The notes under the pieces: generated by a model
Told to the model about the DNA's origin: nothing
Seen by the model: only the letters and a program-made list of their open reading frames with translations
Database searches by the model: none
Source of the DNA: Congregibacter litoralis KT71
GTDB lineage: Bacteria; Pseudomonadota; Gammaproteobacteria; Pseudomonadales; Halieaceae
Direction of reading: 5' to 3'
Length of the DNA: 64,000 bases
Assembly: GCF_000153125.2 (NCBI RefSeq)
Contig: NZ_CM002299.1
Span: 2,107,075 to 2,171,074 of the forward strand
Shown: positions 8,676 through 17,390 of the stretch, piece after piece
Layout of the letters: each line of letters begins with the position of its first letter
How positions within the stretch are numbered: position 1 is the first letter of the stretch
Position numbers and translations under genes: made by a program

Positions 8676-10139
8676 TCAGGCAGCGTTTTCCCAGCCGTCT
8701 ATCTGTTCGGGTTTCATCCAGCAGCCATGGAACCCCAGAGGAATACGCCGGGGTATCTTGATACGGGCAACGGGACCGTCGTCGATCCGCTGAGCATCAA
8801 ACACCTGTAATTCCTGCACCCGGGTGTCATCATTCCAGCAGAACACCACAAGGTATCCGTGATCTTCACTTTTTGGATTGTCTGCTGGTGCGAACCACGG
8901 TTCGCTGTACCAGCAATGATCGACATCGTCGGACCAGGCGCCCGCGCTCTCTCCGGTTTCAAGATTCATCTTGCGAACGCCCACCCAGCGAAAATCCGTG
9001 GGGTGGTGATCGATGAAGTACCCCCAGCGCGTGGGTCTGCCCGTGAGAGCGCTGTTATAGCTGGGGAACTCAATGTTGTAATCGGGGTTCAGACAGCGCT
9101 CGGTTGTTTCGCCGGTCTTCAGGTTCATGCTGTAGCGCCAAAGCCGCGCATCCATCATGAGTCCGCCAATCATTTTTGCCGTGCGACCTTCATCGATACT
9201 GCCATCGGGGTTCTGCGCGGGCATATAGCGACAGGCGATTTGAATGACTTCATCGCCCTCTTCCCAGCAATTGACGACGTGATACAAAAAGCAGGAGGAG
9301 AACTCAAACCACTGAATACTCTCCGGTGCACCAAATCGCGGGATGACGCCAAAGCGCATTTTGAGATCACTGTTAAAAACGATCTTGTGCCGACCGGCCT
9401 TAAGCGCCTCCTCGTCGTGATAAACCGGGACATCGTGGAGAATTGAGTAATTCTCCGTAATACCCATGTCGTGCATCAGGCGGTCGCCGGGTAACTCAAC
9501 GGGGACGTGGTGTACCAGCTTGCCCTGTGCATCTACCACGCCGTAGCTCATATGCGGTTTTTCGGTGTAGTAATCAAAATACATCAGGTCGCCCGTGTGC
9601 TCATCCACCTTGGGATGCGCGGACATCCCATTGCCCAGACCACTCACGTATTCCGGCGCAGCTCTCACGGTTTCGAGGGTCACGGGGTCCACAATGTGGG
9701 GAATCCCTGCGAGGTACCAGCTGGTGAGTGCTTTACCGCCATGTCCAATAACGTCGGTGTTGGACACATCGGCCATGGGTTTATCGGCACTGCCCTTTTC
9801 GGAATTACGCACCCCCCAGAAGGTTTCCTTGCCCGCATCGAGGTTTTTCAGGGAGTCCTGGGTCTGTATGTAGCGATTGCGATAGGTAAATTGCCCATTG
9901 CGAAACTCACCGGCGTGAATCATCCCGTCACCGTCAAAGACGTGATGTGCGCCTTTGGGTTCGAAGCGCGGATTGGGGCCGTTGCGCAGATACACGCCGT
10001 TGAGATCCGCGGGGATCTCGCCTTCGACATCGAGACCTCTCAGTTCCAGTTCCTCGGAGACCGGGGCAAAGGACCCCGTGAGATGGGGGCCGTGAGCGTG
10101 GCCAAAAGGAGCATCATGGTCGATCAGAGGTTTATTCAT
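8676..10139 (-). CDS. Carotenoid oxygenase family protein (alkene-cleaving dioxygenase)
   Basis: 487 residues, normal for bacterial members. The seven-bladed propeller family is shown by the opening YLRNGPNPRFEP and by the iron-ligand histidines in SAHPKVDEH, ILHDVPVY, YHVVNCWEE and the C-terminal GFHGCW. Such enzymes split a carbon-carbon double bond in carotenoids, apocarotenoids or stilbene/phenylpropenoid compounds to two aldehydes or ketones. A GGGAG site lies 8 bases before the ATG. It is the last gene of the minus-strand operon that also encodes an aldehyde dehydrogenase, a CoA-transferase and two thiolases. This context suggests cleavage for catabolism rather than pigment or retinal making. 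Substrate not predictable. Confidence 0.9.
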   Translation of the reverse strand: MNKPLIDHDAPFGHAHGPHLTGSFAPVSEELELRGLDVEGEIPADLNGVYLRNGPNPRFEPKGAHHVFDGDGMIHAGEFRNGQFTYRNRYIQTQDSLKNLDAGKETFWGVRNSEKGSADKPMADVSNTDVIGHGGKALTSWYLAGIPHIVDPVTLETVRAAPEYVSGLGNGMSAHPKVDEHTGDLMYFDYYTEKPHMSYGVVDAQGKLVHHVPVELPGDRLMHDMGITENYSILHDVPVYHDEEALKAGRHKIVFNSDLKMRFGVIPRFGAPESIQWFEFSSCFLYHVVNCWEEGDEVIQIACRYMPAQNPDGSIDEGRTAKMIGGLMMDARLWRYSMNLKTGETTERCLNPDYNIEFPSYNSALTGRPTRWGYFIDHHPTDFRWVGVRKMNLETGESAGAWSDDVDHCWYSEPWFAPADNPKSEDHGYLVVFCWNDDTRVQELQVFDAQRIDDGPVARIKIPRRIPLGFHGCWMKPEQIDGWENAA

Positions 10140-10224
10140 CGCACATCTCCCGGGAGCAAAAGGGCTCTCAGCAAGTAAGTATGTTTACGCAAGGGATTAG
10201 ACATCACAAGAGGCCTGGAGATCA

Positions 10225-10243
10225 AGCACGGTTACGTCGTGCT
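10225..10243 (-). other. Stem-loop overlapping the CoA-transferase stop codon
   Basis: AGCACG (10225-10230) and CGTGCT (10238-10243) are perfect inverted arms around a 7-base loop, directly at the upstream gene's stop. There is no U-tract, so it is more likely an RNA-processing or stability element than a terminator. Confidence 0.4.
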
Positions 10244-11426
10244 AGATAACGCCCTCTGCCTGGAGTTTTGAAATACTGTCAGCGTCGTATCCCAGTTCCG
10301 TCAGAATGTCCTGAGTGTGTTCGCCAAGGCGCGGCGCCCGACGGAAGGTTCCCGCTGGCGTCGCGGAATAGCGAAGAGGATGGTCAGCAATCGGTGCGGG
10401 TTTTGATAAACCCGGGTAGTCCACGGCCTGGAACATACCTGCGTCCACTACCTGCTCGTTATTCAGGGTCTCTCTCGGACTGAGTAATTCACCGCAGGGA
10501 ATCCCTGCGGCGGCAAGCTCGCTTAACACCGCTTCGGAGTTCCTCTCTGCACACCAGGCAGCCATACGTTCACCGATGATTTCACCGTGGTCCCCCCGGG
10601 ACTGATCCGTGGCGAATCGCGGATCCTCAAGCCATGACGTCTCGTCCATGAGCGTCGCCCATCGCTTGAACAGGCCGGCACCCACAACTTGCACCGTCAC
10701 CCAGCCGTCCCGGGTGGCAAAGGTATCTGTCGGCGCGTTGTATTGACCGCGCATACCGGTCCCCTCCCTGCCCTGTTCGAGTATCGCCTCTTCCATCAGC
10801 GCCGCATTGTTGAAAGTCAGGGCCGTGCCAAGAAGCGAGCCCTCGACCATCTGCCCTTCGCCGGTTTTATTGCGGTGGAGAATTGCTGCAAGCGTGCCAA
10901 AGGCGCTGAGGGATGCGGTGCCAAAATCAGCGTAGGGGGCGAAAGATTTACCCGGGGAACCCGGGGTGCCATTGAGATACATACTCCCGGACATTGCCTG
11001 GGCGACGGTGTCGAAGCCGCCACGGGCCGCGTAGGGTCCCGTCGATCCAAAGGCCGAACCTGTGGTAAGGATGATATCGGGCTTGATCTCTTTGAGTGTT
11101 TCATAATCAAGTCCCAGCTTTTTGAGGGCTGGAAACGGCAGGTTTGCTACGACGACATCCGCGGTCTCGACGAGGCGCTTTACAATTCCGCGGCCTTCCT
11201 CTGTAGTGGGGTTCAGGGTCATTCCCCGTTTGTTACGACCAAGCTGCAGATAGTAAGCTCCCTCTCCGTCGTCACTCACGGGGACTGTGTAGCGATCCTC
11301 GCCCCCTCGGGGTTTTTCGATGCGGATAACGTCGGCACCCAGGTCTGCCAGTAGAGTCGCGCAAAACGGTCCGGCAATATAGCGGCCGAAATCCAGCACC
11401 CGGATACCGTGGAGTATTTGCTTCAT
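10242..11426 (-). CDS. CaiB/BaiF family (class III) CoA-transferase
   Basis: 394 residues. The N-terminus is the family signature (ILHGIRVLDFGRYIAGPFC, then LADLGADVIRIEKP). LYLNGTPG and GRNKRGMTL also match, and the catalytic aspartate region sits in FAPYADFGTASL or nearby. Class III enzymes move CoA between an acyl-CoA donor and a free acid without ATP. In this operon it probably activates the acid made by the aldehyde dehydrogenase. It lies 59 bp downstream of the flavin oxidoreductase gene and 102 bp upstream of the carotenoid oxygenase gene. Confidence 0.92.
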   Translation of the reverse strand: MKQILHGIRVLDFGRYIAGPFCATLLADLGADVIRIEKPRGGEDRYTVPVSDDGEGAYYLQLGRNKRGMTLNPTTEEGRGIVKRLVETADVVVANLPFPALKKLGLDYETLKEIKPDIILTTGSAFGSTGPYAARGGFDTVAQAMSGSMYLNGTPGSPGKSFAPYADFGTASLSAFGTLAAILHRNKTGEGQMVEGSLLGTALTFNNAALMEEAILEQGREGTGMRGQYNAPTDTFATRDGWVTVQVVGAGLFKRWATLMDETSWLEDPRFATDQSRGDHGEIIGERMAAWCAERNSEAVLSELAAAGIPCGELLSPRETLNNEQVVDAGMFQAVDYPGLSKPAPIADHPLRYSATPAGTFRRAPRLGEHTQDILTELGYDADSISKLQAEGVI

Positions 11427-11485
11427 GCTGTTAATGCCTTAGCGGTTTCTCAGGTCTGCGATGCGGGTTGTATCAACTCGTAAAA

Positions 11486-12415
11486 TCAGGCCTTGGTGAG
11501 TCTTTGAAAGCGGGCGATGGCGTCGCGATATTCTGTTTCCAGATCATCAACAATGTCAGCCAGAGCCTCAATACGCCGGCTTCGTCCCACCCCCTGCCCC
11601 GCGGCCCAGATGTCCCGCCAGCGCTTGCTGGCTTCCGTGCCGGAATAATCCCGGGGCATACTGCCGGCATTATCAAGGTCGATACCGGCCTTTGCGACGC
11701 TGGCTTTTAACCATGAGGCCCTGGTGCCGGTAATCGCCGCGGATACCACCAGATCCTCGGAATCTGCGGCGATTATCATTTCCTTGTATGCCTCGTGGGC
11801 CATGCTCTCCCGCGTAGGCAGGAATCGCGTACCCATGTAGACATAATCAGCGCCAGCGGCAATGGCGCCGGCCACCCCCGCTCCATCGCAGATCCCTCCC
11901 CCCACGGCGATGTATCCGTCAAAAAACTCGCGGACGGCGGATATGAAGGCGAAGGGTGACAGCTCTCCCGTGTGCCCGCCGGCACCGGCGCTGATGCACG
12001 CCAGGCCGTCGACACCCGCCTCTGCCGCTTTTCTCGCAAGCTTGAGGTTGATGACGTCGGCGAATACGAGACCACCATAGGCTTTTACGGTACTCATGAC
12101 GGGCTTGGGTGATCCCAGGGCGGTAATGACCGCCGCAGGTTTGTATTTCGCCACAAGCTCCAGCTCTTCATCGAGTCGCGTATAGGACGAGTGGGTAATG
12201 AGGTTCATCACCCAGGGCGCATCTGCGTCTGATCGGGCCTCGCAGATCCGGGCCATCCATTGCTCCAGTTCCTCGATGCTTCGCGTGTTGGTTGATGGAA
12301 AGGAGCCCGCTATGCCCGCCTTGCAGGCGGCGATGACCATCTCCGGTCCGGACACGAGAAACATCGGCGCACAGAAAACCGGCAGACGGAGTTTTTGAAA
12401 AGGGTCTGAGGTCAT
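11486..12415 (-). CDS. NAD(P)H-dependent flavin oxidoreductase / nitronate monooxygenase family
   Basis: 309 residues, a TIM-barrel FMN enzyme of the YrpB/2-nitropropane dioxygenase family. Diagnostic pieces are LRLPVFCAPMFLVSGPEMV at the start, CISAGAGGHTGELS with the histidine found in nitronate monooxygenases, and phosphate-binding AVGGGICDGAGVAGAIAAGADYVYMGTRF. Its start overlaps the preceding thiolase stop by four bases (ATGA), so the two are translationally coupled. Such proteins oxidise alkyl nitronates, but many operon members act as general flavin reductases or enoyl reductases. The role in this pathway is not certain. Confidence 0.88.
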   Translation of the reverse strand: MTSDPFQKLRLPVFCAPMFLVSGPEMVIAACKAGIAGSFPSTNTRSIEELEQWMARICEARSDADAPWVMNLITHSSYTRLDEELELVAKYKPAAVITALGSPKPVMSTVKAYGGLVFADVINLKLARKAAEAGVDGLACISAGAGGHTGELSPFAFISAVREFFDGYIAVGGGICDGAGVAGAIAAGADYVYMGTRFLPTRESMAHEAYKEMIIAADSEDLVVSAAITGTRASWLKASVAKAGIDLDNAGSMPRDYSGTEASKRWRDIWAAGQGVGRSRRIEALADIVDDLETEYRDAIARFQRLTKA

Positions 12416-13638
12416 TGCGTTACCCGTTCCAGTACTGCGACGGTCGTGACACCTTCCTCCACGCCCAGGAATCCTCCACCGTTTTCGGCAACGCCAATCC
12501 GGGCGCCAGTCACCTGTCGCGCGTCTGCTTCCCCGCGGAGCTGGGTCACCAGTTCATAGAGCTGCGCAACGCCCGTGGCACCCACGGGGTGCCCCTTGGC
12601 GAGAAGTCCGCCCGACGGATTCACCGGGGTCCTGCCGCCCAGGGCGAAATCTCCATCCCGCAACCGCCTGCCAACTTCTCCGGGGTTACAAAGACCGAGG
12701 TTTTCGATTTGTTGCACCGTCGAGAACGCTGTCGCATCGTGAACCTCGACCACATCAATATCCCGGGGGTCGATGGACGCCTCGTTGTATGCTGCGGTCG
12801 CGGCGCGGCGTCCGATGTGGTTTTCATAATCCAACTTGTCCCGTGACTGGGTACTTAGCAGCGCAATGGAGCGGAGGCGGATGGCCCGGGATATTCCGAG
12901 CCGCCTGGCCGCCGCTTCATTGCACAGTACCAGTGCCGCGGCGCCATCACTGACCGGGGCGCACATGGCGCGGGTAAACGGGTCCACGATGGGTTTGTCT
13001 GCCAACACCTCGGCGACGGTAAACGGCGTGTGGTATTGAGCATTGAGATTGTGCTGGCCATGGCCGTGGGTGTTTGAAGCCACCCGCGCAAAGTCCTCAA
13101 CCGTCGTGCCAAAGCGCTCCATGTGGACCTTGGCTTGCGCCGCATAGAGATCCATAAACAGGCTGCGGTCCGGGCCGGGGGTTTCGCCACCCATGGCAAC
13201 AATGTAGTCAAGGACGCTCTGCCGGTCGTGGATGTCCGTGCCTCCGGCAAAGGCGGCTGCCACCTTTTCGGGCCGATCCTTGTAGACCATTTTTTCTGCA
13301 CCAACGACCAGGGCAATGTCGACCATACCCGCACGGATCGCCGTCATGGCCTGATGCGCGGCCGTGGAGCCGGAGGCGCAGGCATTTTCGACATTGATGA
13401 TCGGGATGCCCTCGATGCCCGCCGCCCGCAGGGCGATCTGTCCTCGTATGGTGTTCTGTCCTTCGAGCATCGGTTGCCGGGTGTTGGAAAACCACGCGGA
13501 CTGGATATCCCGGGTTTGAAGTCCGGCATCGGAGAGTGCCGCAGCAACGGCGCTTGCCGTGAGGGTTTTTACCGTTTCATCCAAACGCTTGCCGAAGGGC
13601 GTCATGGACGCACCGATGACGTAAACATCCCCACTCAT
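12412..13638 (-). CDS. Thiolase, SCP-x / lipid-transfer-protein-like type
   Basis: 408 residues. The nucleophilic cysteine lies in VENACASGS, the histidine loops are EVHDATAFS and NPSGGLLAKGHPVGATG, and the C-terminus ends with GVAENGGG in place of the CxGxG of classical thiolases, as in SCP-2 type enzymes. Those enzymes usually act on branched or ring-bearing 3-ketoacyl-CoA. The gene overlaps both the upstream aldehyde dehydrogenase gene and the downstream flavin oxidoreductase gene by four bases, so it is central to the operon. Confidence 0.9.
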   Translation of the reverse strand: MSGDVYVIGASMTPFGKRLDETVKTLTASAVAAALSDAGLQTRDIQSAWFSNTRQPMLEGQNTIRGQIALRAAGIEGIPIINVENACASGSTAAHQAMTAIRAGMVDIALVVGAEKMVYKDRPEKVAAAFAGGTDIHDRQSVLDYIVAMGGETPGPDRSLFMDLYAAQAKVHMERFGTTVEDFARVASNTHGHGQHNLNAQYHTPFTVAEVLADKPIVDPFTRAMCAPVSDGAAALVLCNEAAARRLGISRAIRLRSIALLSTQSRDKLDYENHIGRRAATAAYNEASIDPRDIDVVEVHDATAFSTVQQIENLGLCNPGEVGRRLRDGDFALGGRTPVNPSGGLLAKGHPVGATGVAQLYELVTQLRGEADARQVTGARIGVAENGGGFLGVEEGVTTVAVLERVTQ

Positions 13639-15413
13639 CCGGTGCTTGCCGTTTTTTCCGCGCTGCCCGACAAGGGTGTCACTATGGGGCGCCGGCGCTG
13701 GGCAATACGAAACCGTGAGGCCACAAAGGAGAGATCCGCAAGGCAGGCATTGCCCGCAGGGTTCAAGCCGGTGACGTGATAATCGCTATAAGCGGCGGCA
13801 AAGTTGATCCACATGGCGCCCGTGAGATTGATGCTCAGGTTTGCGCCCACCGCGGCGTAAACATCCACCCATCGATCAATAAAGTCTTCATCCGTGGAGT
13901 ACATGTAACAGGAGATCGTGCCGCGAGTACGTGCAAGCTCCGTTGCCTCTTGGGCGGCAGCATCGGCGCTGTCCGTTGCCACGACGAAGAGTACGGGACC
14001 GAAACGCTCCTCGGCATACATCGCCTGATGTGATGAATCTCCGGCGATGACCATCATGGTGCGTGTTAGTGCTTTCGGGAAGTCCGGATGCGCATAGGCC
14101 TCCCCTTCACGGAGAATGCGTAAGCCCTCGCCCCCCGCCATCTGCGAGGCCTCGGTAACAACGTCCAGGCTGAGCTGCGCCTGTACCGCCCCCATGATCC
14201 CCGCCGCCACCTTGGGATTGGCTGCCAGGGCATCAATCTCATCCACGATGCACTGCGCCACGGCATCGAAGCTTGCATGTCCGTCCCGGGTTTGAATGCC
14301 GTCTTTGGGCACGAAGACCACCTGGGGACTGGTGCACATTTGTGCCGAGAACAAGCTGGATGCGCGCGCAATGGCCCGCATGGATGCCACGAGATCATCT
14401 ACGGACTCCACCACAACGCTGTTCACACCAGCGGTCTCCGTAAACAGCTGTTTGCCCGTGACGGTCTTCTCGAGGTGGCTGCCGTAGCGCGGGCTGCCGG
14501 TGAAGTCGATGATCTGCACATCGGGGTGGTCAACATAGTGCCCCGCGATCGGCTCGGCGATGGTGTCTGCGGCCAGGGTGACAAGATTGGGGTCAAAGCC
14601 AAAGGCTGAGAGCACGGCCCGACAGCGCTCAACGACAATGGCCATGGGCAAAATAGCGATGGGGTGGGGTTTGACGATAACCGGGTTCCCCGTGGCCAGA
14701 CTCGCGAACATTGCCGGATAGGCATTCCAGGTCGGGAAAGAAGCGCAGCAGATCACCAGTCCCACGCCCCGGGGGACAAGTGTGTAGGTTTTTTCAAGGG
14801 CGACCTGATCGCGACCAAACTGCCGGTGGTACTCGGCGGCGGGGGTAACCTTGTCCATGGCCATGGCGGCGTAAGCAAGGGCCTCGATGCCGCGGTCAAG
14901 GGCATTCGGGCCGGAGCCACTAAAGGCCTGCGTGTAGCTTTGCCCGGCCACATGCATCACGGCATGGGCCATTTCGAAATTGTTGTCATACAGCTGTTCG
15001 GCCACTTCAAGGCACAGCGCAATGCGTAATCCCGGGGACGCTTTGGACCAGTCGGCCATGGCTGTCTTGGCCGAGGCAATGAGCGCCTCGGGCTCACAGA
15101 GCGGATAGGTGATTCCCAGGGGCTCCCGGGTAAAGGGTGAGACCTCCTCCCCTGACCAGCCGGTGATGCCCGGGAGATCGATGTCAAAGCGTTGATTCAA
15201 GCGCGCCTCAAAGGCCGCTTTGCCGGCAGGTGGTTTCTCTTCGCCATGAATTTTGGAGGACGGGGAATCTTTAAAAGGACTCCAGCTTTTTCTACTCATG
15301 ACCGCGTCCATGGCGGCGTCCAGGGTGGCGGCGTGTTTTTCGACCAGCGCCCGCTGCGGTGCGCTTATCGTTGGCTTTGCCATTGTCGGTTTGCCAGGTG
15401 TTGCGTGTGTCAT
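13635..15413 (-). CDS. PaaN-like aldehyde dehydrogenase
   Basis: 592 residues from ATG 15413, with AGGA about 7 bases upstream; ATG 15383 is an alternative. The chain matches the single-domain PaaN-type group named phenylacetic acid degradation protein PaaN: aldehyde dehydrogenase cofactor region (ICCASFPTWNAYPA, IVKPHP), TGSPRYGSHL, and a catalytic cysteine in SAQMCTSPQ. It lacks the MaoC-like hydratase domain of bifunctional PaaZ. It should oxidise an aldehyde to an acid, perhaps one released by the carotenoid oxygenase. It follows the first thiolase gene by 8 bp. No other paa genes are near, so a phenylacetate role is not supported by context. Confidence 0.85.
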   Translation of the reverse strand: MTHATPGKPTMAKPTISAPQRALVEKHAATLDAAMDAVMSRKSWSPFKDSPSSKIHGEEKPPAGKAAFEARLNQRFDIDLPGITGWSGEEVSPFTREPLGITYPLCEPEALIASAKTAMADWSKASPGLRIALCLEVAEQLYDNNFEMAHAVMHVAGQSYTQAFSGSGPNALDRGIEALAYAAMAMDKVTPAAEYHRQFGRDQVALEKTYTLVPRGVGLVICCASFPTWNAYPAMFASLATGNPVIVKPHPIAILPMAIVVERCRAVLSAFGFDPNLVTLAADTIAEPIAGHYVDHPDVQIIDFTGSPRYGSHLEKTVTGKQLFTETAGVNSVVVESVDDLVASMRAIARASSLFSAQMCTSPQVVFVPKDGIQTRDGHASFDAVAQCIVDEIDALAANPKVAAGIMGAVQAQLSLDVVTEASQMAGGEGLRILREGEAYAHPDFPKALTRTMMVIAGDSSHQAMYAEERFGPVLFVVATDSADAAAQEATELARTRGTISCYMYSTDEDFIDRWVDVYAAVGANLSINLTGAMWINFAAAYSDYHVTGLNPAGNACLADLSFVASRFRIAQRRRPIVTPLSGSAEKTASTG

Positions 15414-15421
15414 CAGCAGTC

Positions 15422-16567
15422 CTATCCCAGGCGCTCTACAATGATTGCGCTGCCTGCACCGGAGGCGCCTGCAGCGACCACGAGTCCGTAACGGCCCTCA
15501 GCCTCATCCAGAGCATCCAGCAGTGTGGACAGAAGAATTGCGCCGGAGGCGCCGAGGGGGTGTCCCTTGGCCAAATGACCGCCGCTCACATTCACGCGCT
15601 CCGGCGAGACATCCCGGTCCCGCAGAAACTGCACAATGCTGACGGCAAAGGCCTCCATAAACTCAATGCGATCCATGTCGTCCAATGAAAGGTCTGCGCG
15701 CTGGAGCACTTTGTCGAGGGCGGCAAAGCTGGCGGTCAGGGACTCTGCGGGATCACCACCGACTTCTGCGCTGGCGATAATCCGCGCCCGGGGCCTCGCA
15801 TCAATCGCCCCTTCTGCGGCTATCAACGCCAGGCCGGCGCCGTCGGCGATGGGCGGCGCGTGGGCGATGGTATGCCGGTGATCAATATCGCGGCCAAGGA
15901 TGCCTCTGTAATGAGCGGCAGCTGCCCCGAAGGCCGGCTCCATCGCGGCGAGGGATTCGGCGGTACCCACGCGCAGGCATTCCTCGCGGTCCAAGCCGTT
16001 TACGGCAATGCGCGAGGCGACCAGCGCCGTGCCTTCTGCCGCCGCCGCGCGTTTCTGTGACGTCAGCGCTGCCGCATCCAGCGCTTCCCGGCTGATGTTC
16101 TGATCCTCAGCGAGGCGATCGGCAGCCAGGGCCACCAGGAGATAACGGCTGCGAAGAGGCAAGGTGCCGTCCGTATAGAAATCCGCCTTGTCGGCCATAA
16201 AAGGGACCCGGGACATCATCTCGACACCGCCGGCGAGCACAGCATCAGCCTGCCCCGCGTCAACCATGGCATGAGCCTGGCCCATGGCCGTAAGACCGGA
16301 TACGCAGAAGTTGTTAATGGCGACCGCGGCGGTGCTGTCGGGCAAAGCCGCGCGGAACTTTGATACCAGTGCGATATTGCCACCCTGGGCACCGACCTGC
16401 CCCACCGCTCCAAGAATCAAGGCATCGGGGCTTAAGGCGCCGGCTCCTCGCTCTGACAGGGCCTCGGCGAGGGCAGCGACCAGTTCATCGGGTTTTTTGG
16501 CGGCCAGCCCGCCCTCCGCCTTGCCTTTGCCGCGGGGTGTGCGCACAGCATCGTAGATAACCGCCAT
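15422..16567 (-). CDS. Thiolase-fold acetyl-CoA acyltransferase with altered C-terminal motif
   Basis: 381 residues, FadA/AtoB-like in length. The acyl-accepting cysteine is present (INNFCVSGL), as are the EFMEAFA loop and GGHLAKGHPLGASGA. The C-terminal CxGxG, whose cysteine normally deprotonates the substrate, reads AAGASGAG, so the second catalytic cysteine is alanine. The NEAFA asparagine is also changed (MEAFA). It may be a degradative enzyme with a shifted mechanism or a thiolase-fold protein with another job. It is the first gene of the operon. Confidence 0.85.
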   Translation of the reverse strand: MAVIYDAVRTPRGKGKAEGGLAAKKPDELVAALAEALSERGAGALSPDALILGAVGQVGAQGGNIALVSKFRAALPDSTAAVAINNFCVSGLTAMGQAHAMVDAGQADAVLAGGVEMMSRVPFMADKADFYTDGTLPLRSRYLLVALAADRLAEDQNISREALDAAALTSQKRAAAAEGTALVASRIAVNGLDREECLRVGTAESLAAMEPAFGAAAAHYRGILGRDIDHRHTIAHAPPIADGAGLALIAAEGAIDARPRARIIASAEVGGDPAESLTASFAALDKVLQRADLSLDDMDRIEFMEAFAVSIVQFLRDRDVSPERVNVSGGHLAKGHPLGASGAILLSTLLDALDEAEGRYGLVVAAGASGAGSAIIVERLG

Positions 16568-16808
16568 AGTCGATCTTCTCGTTAATTTTATCGGGGTGCC
16601 TGATCGCCGGTCGGGCGCTTTCTGGCCAAAGGCACGCTACAAAATTGCCATTTGAGTCTCACACAGGCAGGTACGTTTATACAAGTATTAGGGCCCGCGT
16701 TCGGGCTTGTTCTCGGTGCCCATGGGTCCATTTTCCTAAAACTTGAACACCTTCCCCGGCCCGCAGCTCTTGTTGCTTTGATCCTGAGGTCGGGCAGATA
16801 CTGTCACT

Positions 16809-17279
16809 ATGAGCTTTCAGCCCCATGACATTTGTCTGCGTCCCTGTCGCCGTAGCGATCGAGAAGCCTGTCTGGCGCTCTTTGACGCAAACTGTCCCGC
16901 GTTTTTTGCCCCTAACGAGCGTGAGGACTACGTGCTGTTTCTCGACGAGTCTCCCGAGTCTTACCAGGTGGCGACGGCAGCCGGGCGTGTGATCGGCGCT
17001 TACGGGGTGTTCCGTCGGGGTGAACGTGTTGCCATTAACTGGATACTGCTCGCGCCCGACGCCCAGGGCATGGGTCTGGGTGCCCTTTTTATGGAGCGCG
17101 CTGTGGAGGAAGCCCGCGCCCTTGGCGGCAAGGTCCTAAATATCGCCGCCAGCCATCTGTCGGCGCCGTTTTTTCAGCGGTTCGGCGCCCTTGAGCGCGG
17201 TCGTGTGACGAATGGCTGGGGGCCTGGCATGCATCGCGTCGATATGGCCCTGATGATCGAAACCTCAAAGAGACTGTAA
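16809..17279 (+). CDS. GNAT family N-acetyltransferase
   Basis: 156 residues. The acetyl-CoA pyrophosphate loop is PDAQGMGLGALFMERAV, and the C-terminal strand-helix region (LNIAASHLSAPFFQRFGA) fits GNAT proteins. Acceptor unknown. It is divergent from the thiolase-led operon across 241 bp and ends about 110 bp before the sulfide operon; the AT-rich promoter between them suggests separate transcription. Confidence 0.85.
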   Translation: MSFQPHDICLRPCRRSDREACLALFDANCPAFFAPNEREDYVLFLDESPESYQVATAAGRVIGAYGVFRRGERVAINWILLAPDAQGMGLGALFMERAVEEARALGGKVLNIAASHLSAPFFQRFGALERGRVTNGWGPGMHRVDMALMIETSKRL

Positions 17280-17332
17280 AAAATACGATCCAAACAAAAG
17301 GCGACACAGATCAATGTTTTGCAGGGAAACTG

Positions 17333-17376
17333 CGCTATACTTTGGTTATATGTATATATCTTTTGATTATATAGCG
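17333..17376 (+). promoter_or_regulatory. AT-rich operator/promoter candidate for the sulfide operon
   Basis: Perfect 7-bp inverted arms CGCTATA (17333-17339) and TATAGCG (17370-17376) enclose a very AT-rich core. Two direct copies of TTATAT occur at 17346 and 17367, 21 bp apart (two helical turns). The position, just before the ribosome site (GAAGG) of the first gene, suits repression by a BigR/SqrR-type sulfide-responsive ArsR regulator, which in other bacteria binds AT-rich palindromes. No such regulator gene is in the window, so this link is inference. Confidence 0.5.
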
Positions 17377-17390
17377 AAGGAATCATAGCT

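Noticed and set aside
9507..10178. Plus-strand frame of 223 codons opposite the carotenoid oxygenase
   Set aside because: The minus-strand protein has all metal ligands in order; this frame has no recognisable feature.
13635..15413. Phenylacetate degradation locus
   Set aside because: Only the PaaN-like gene is present; no paaABCDE, paaK or paaG neighbours.
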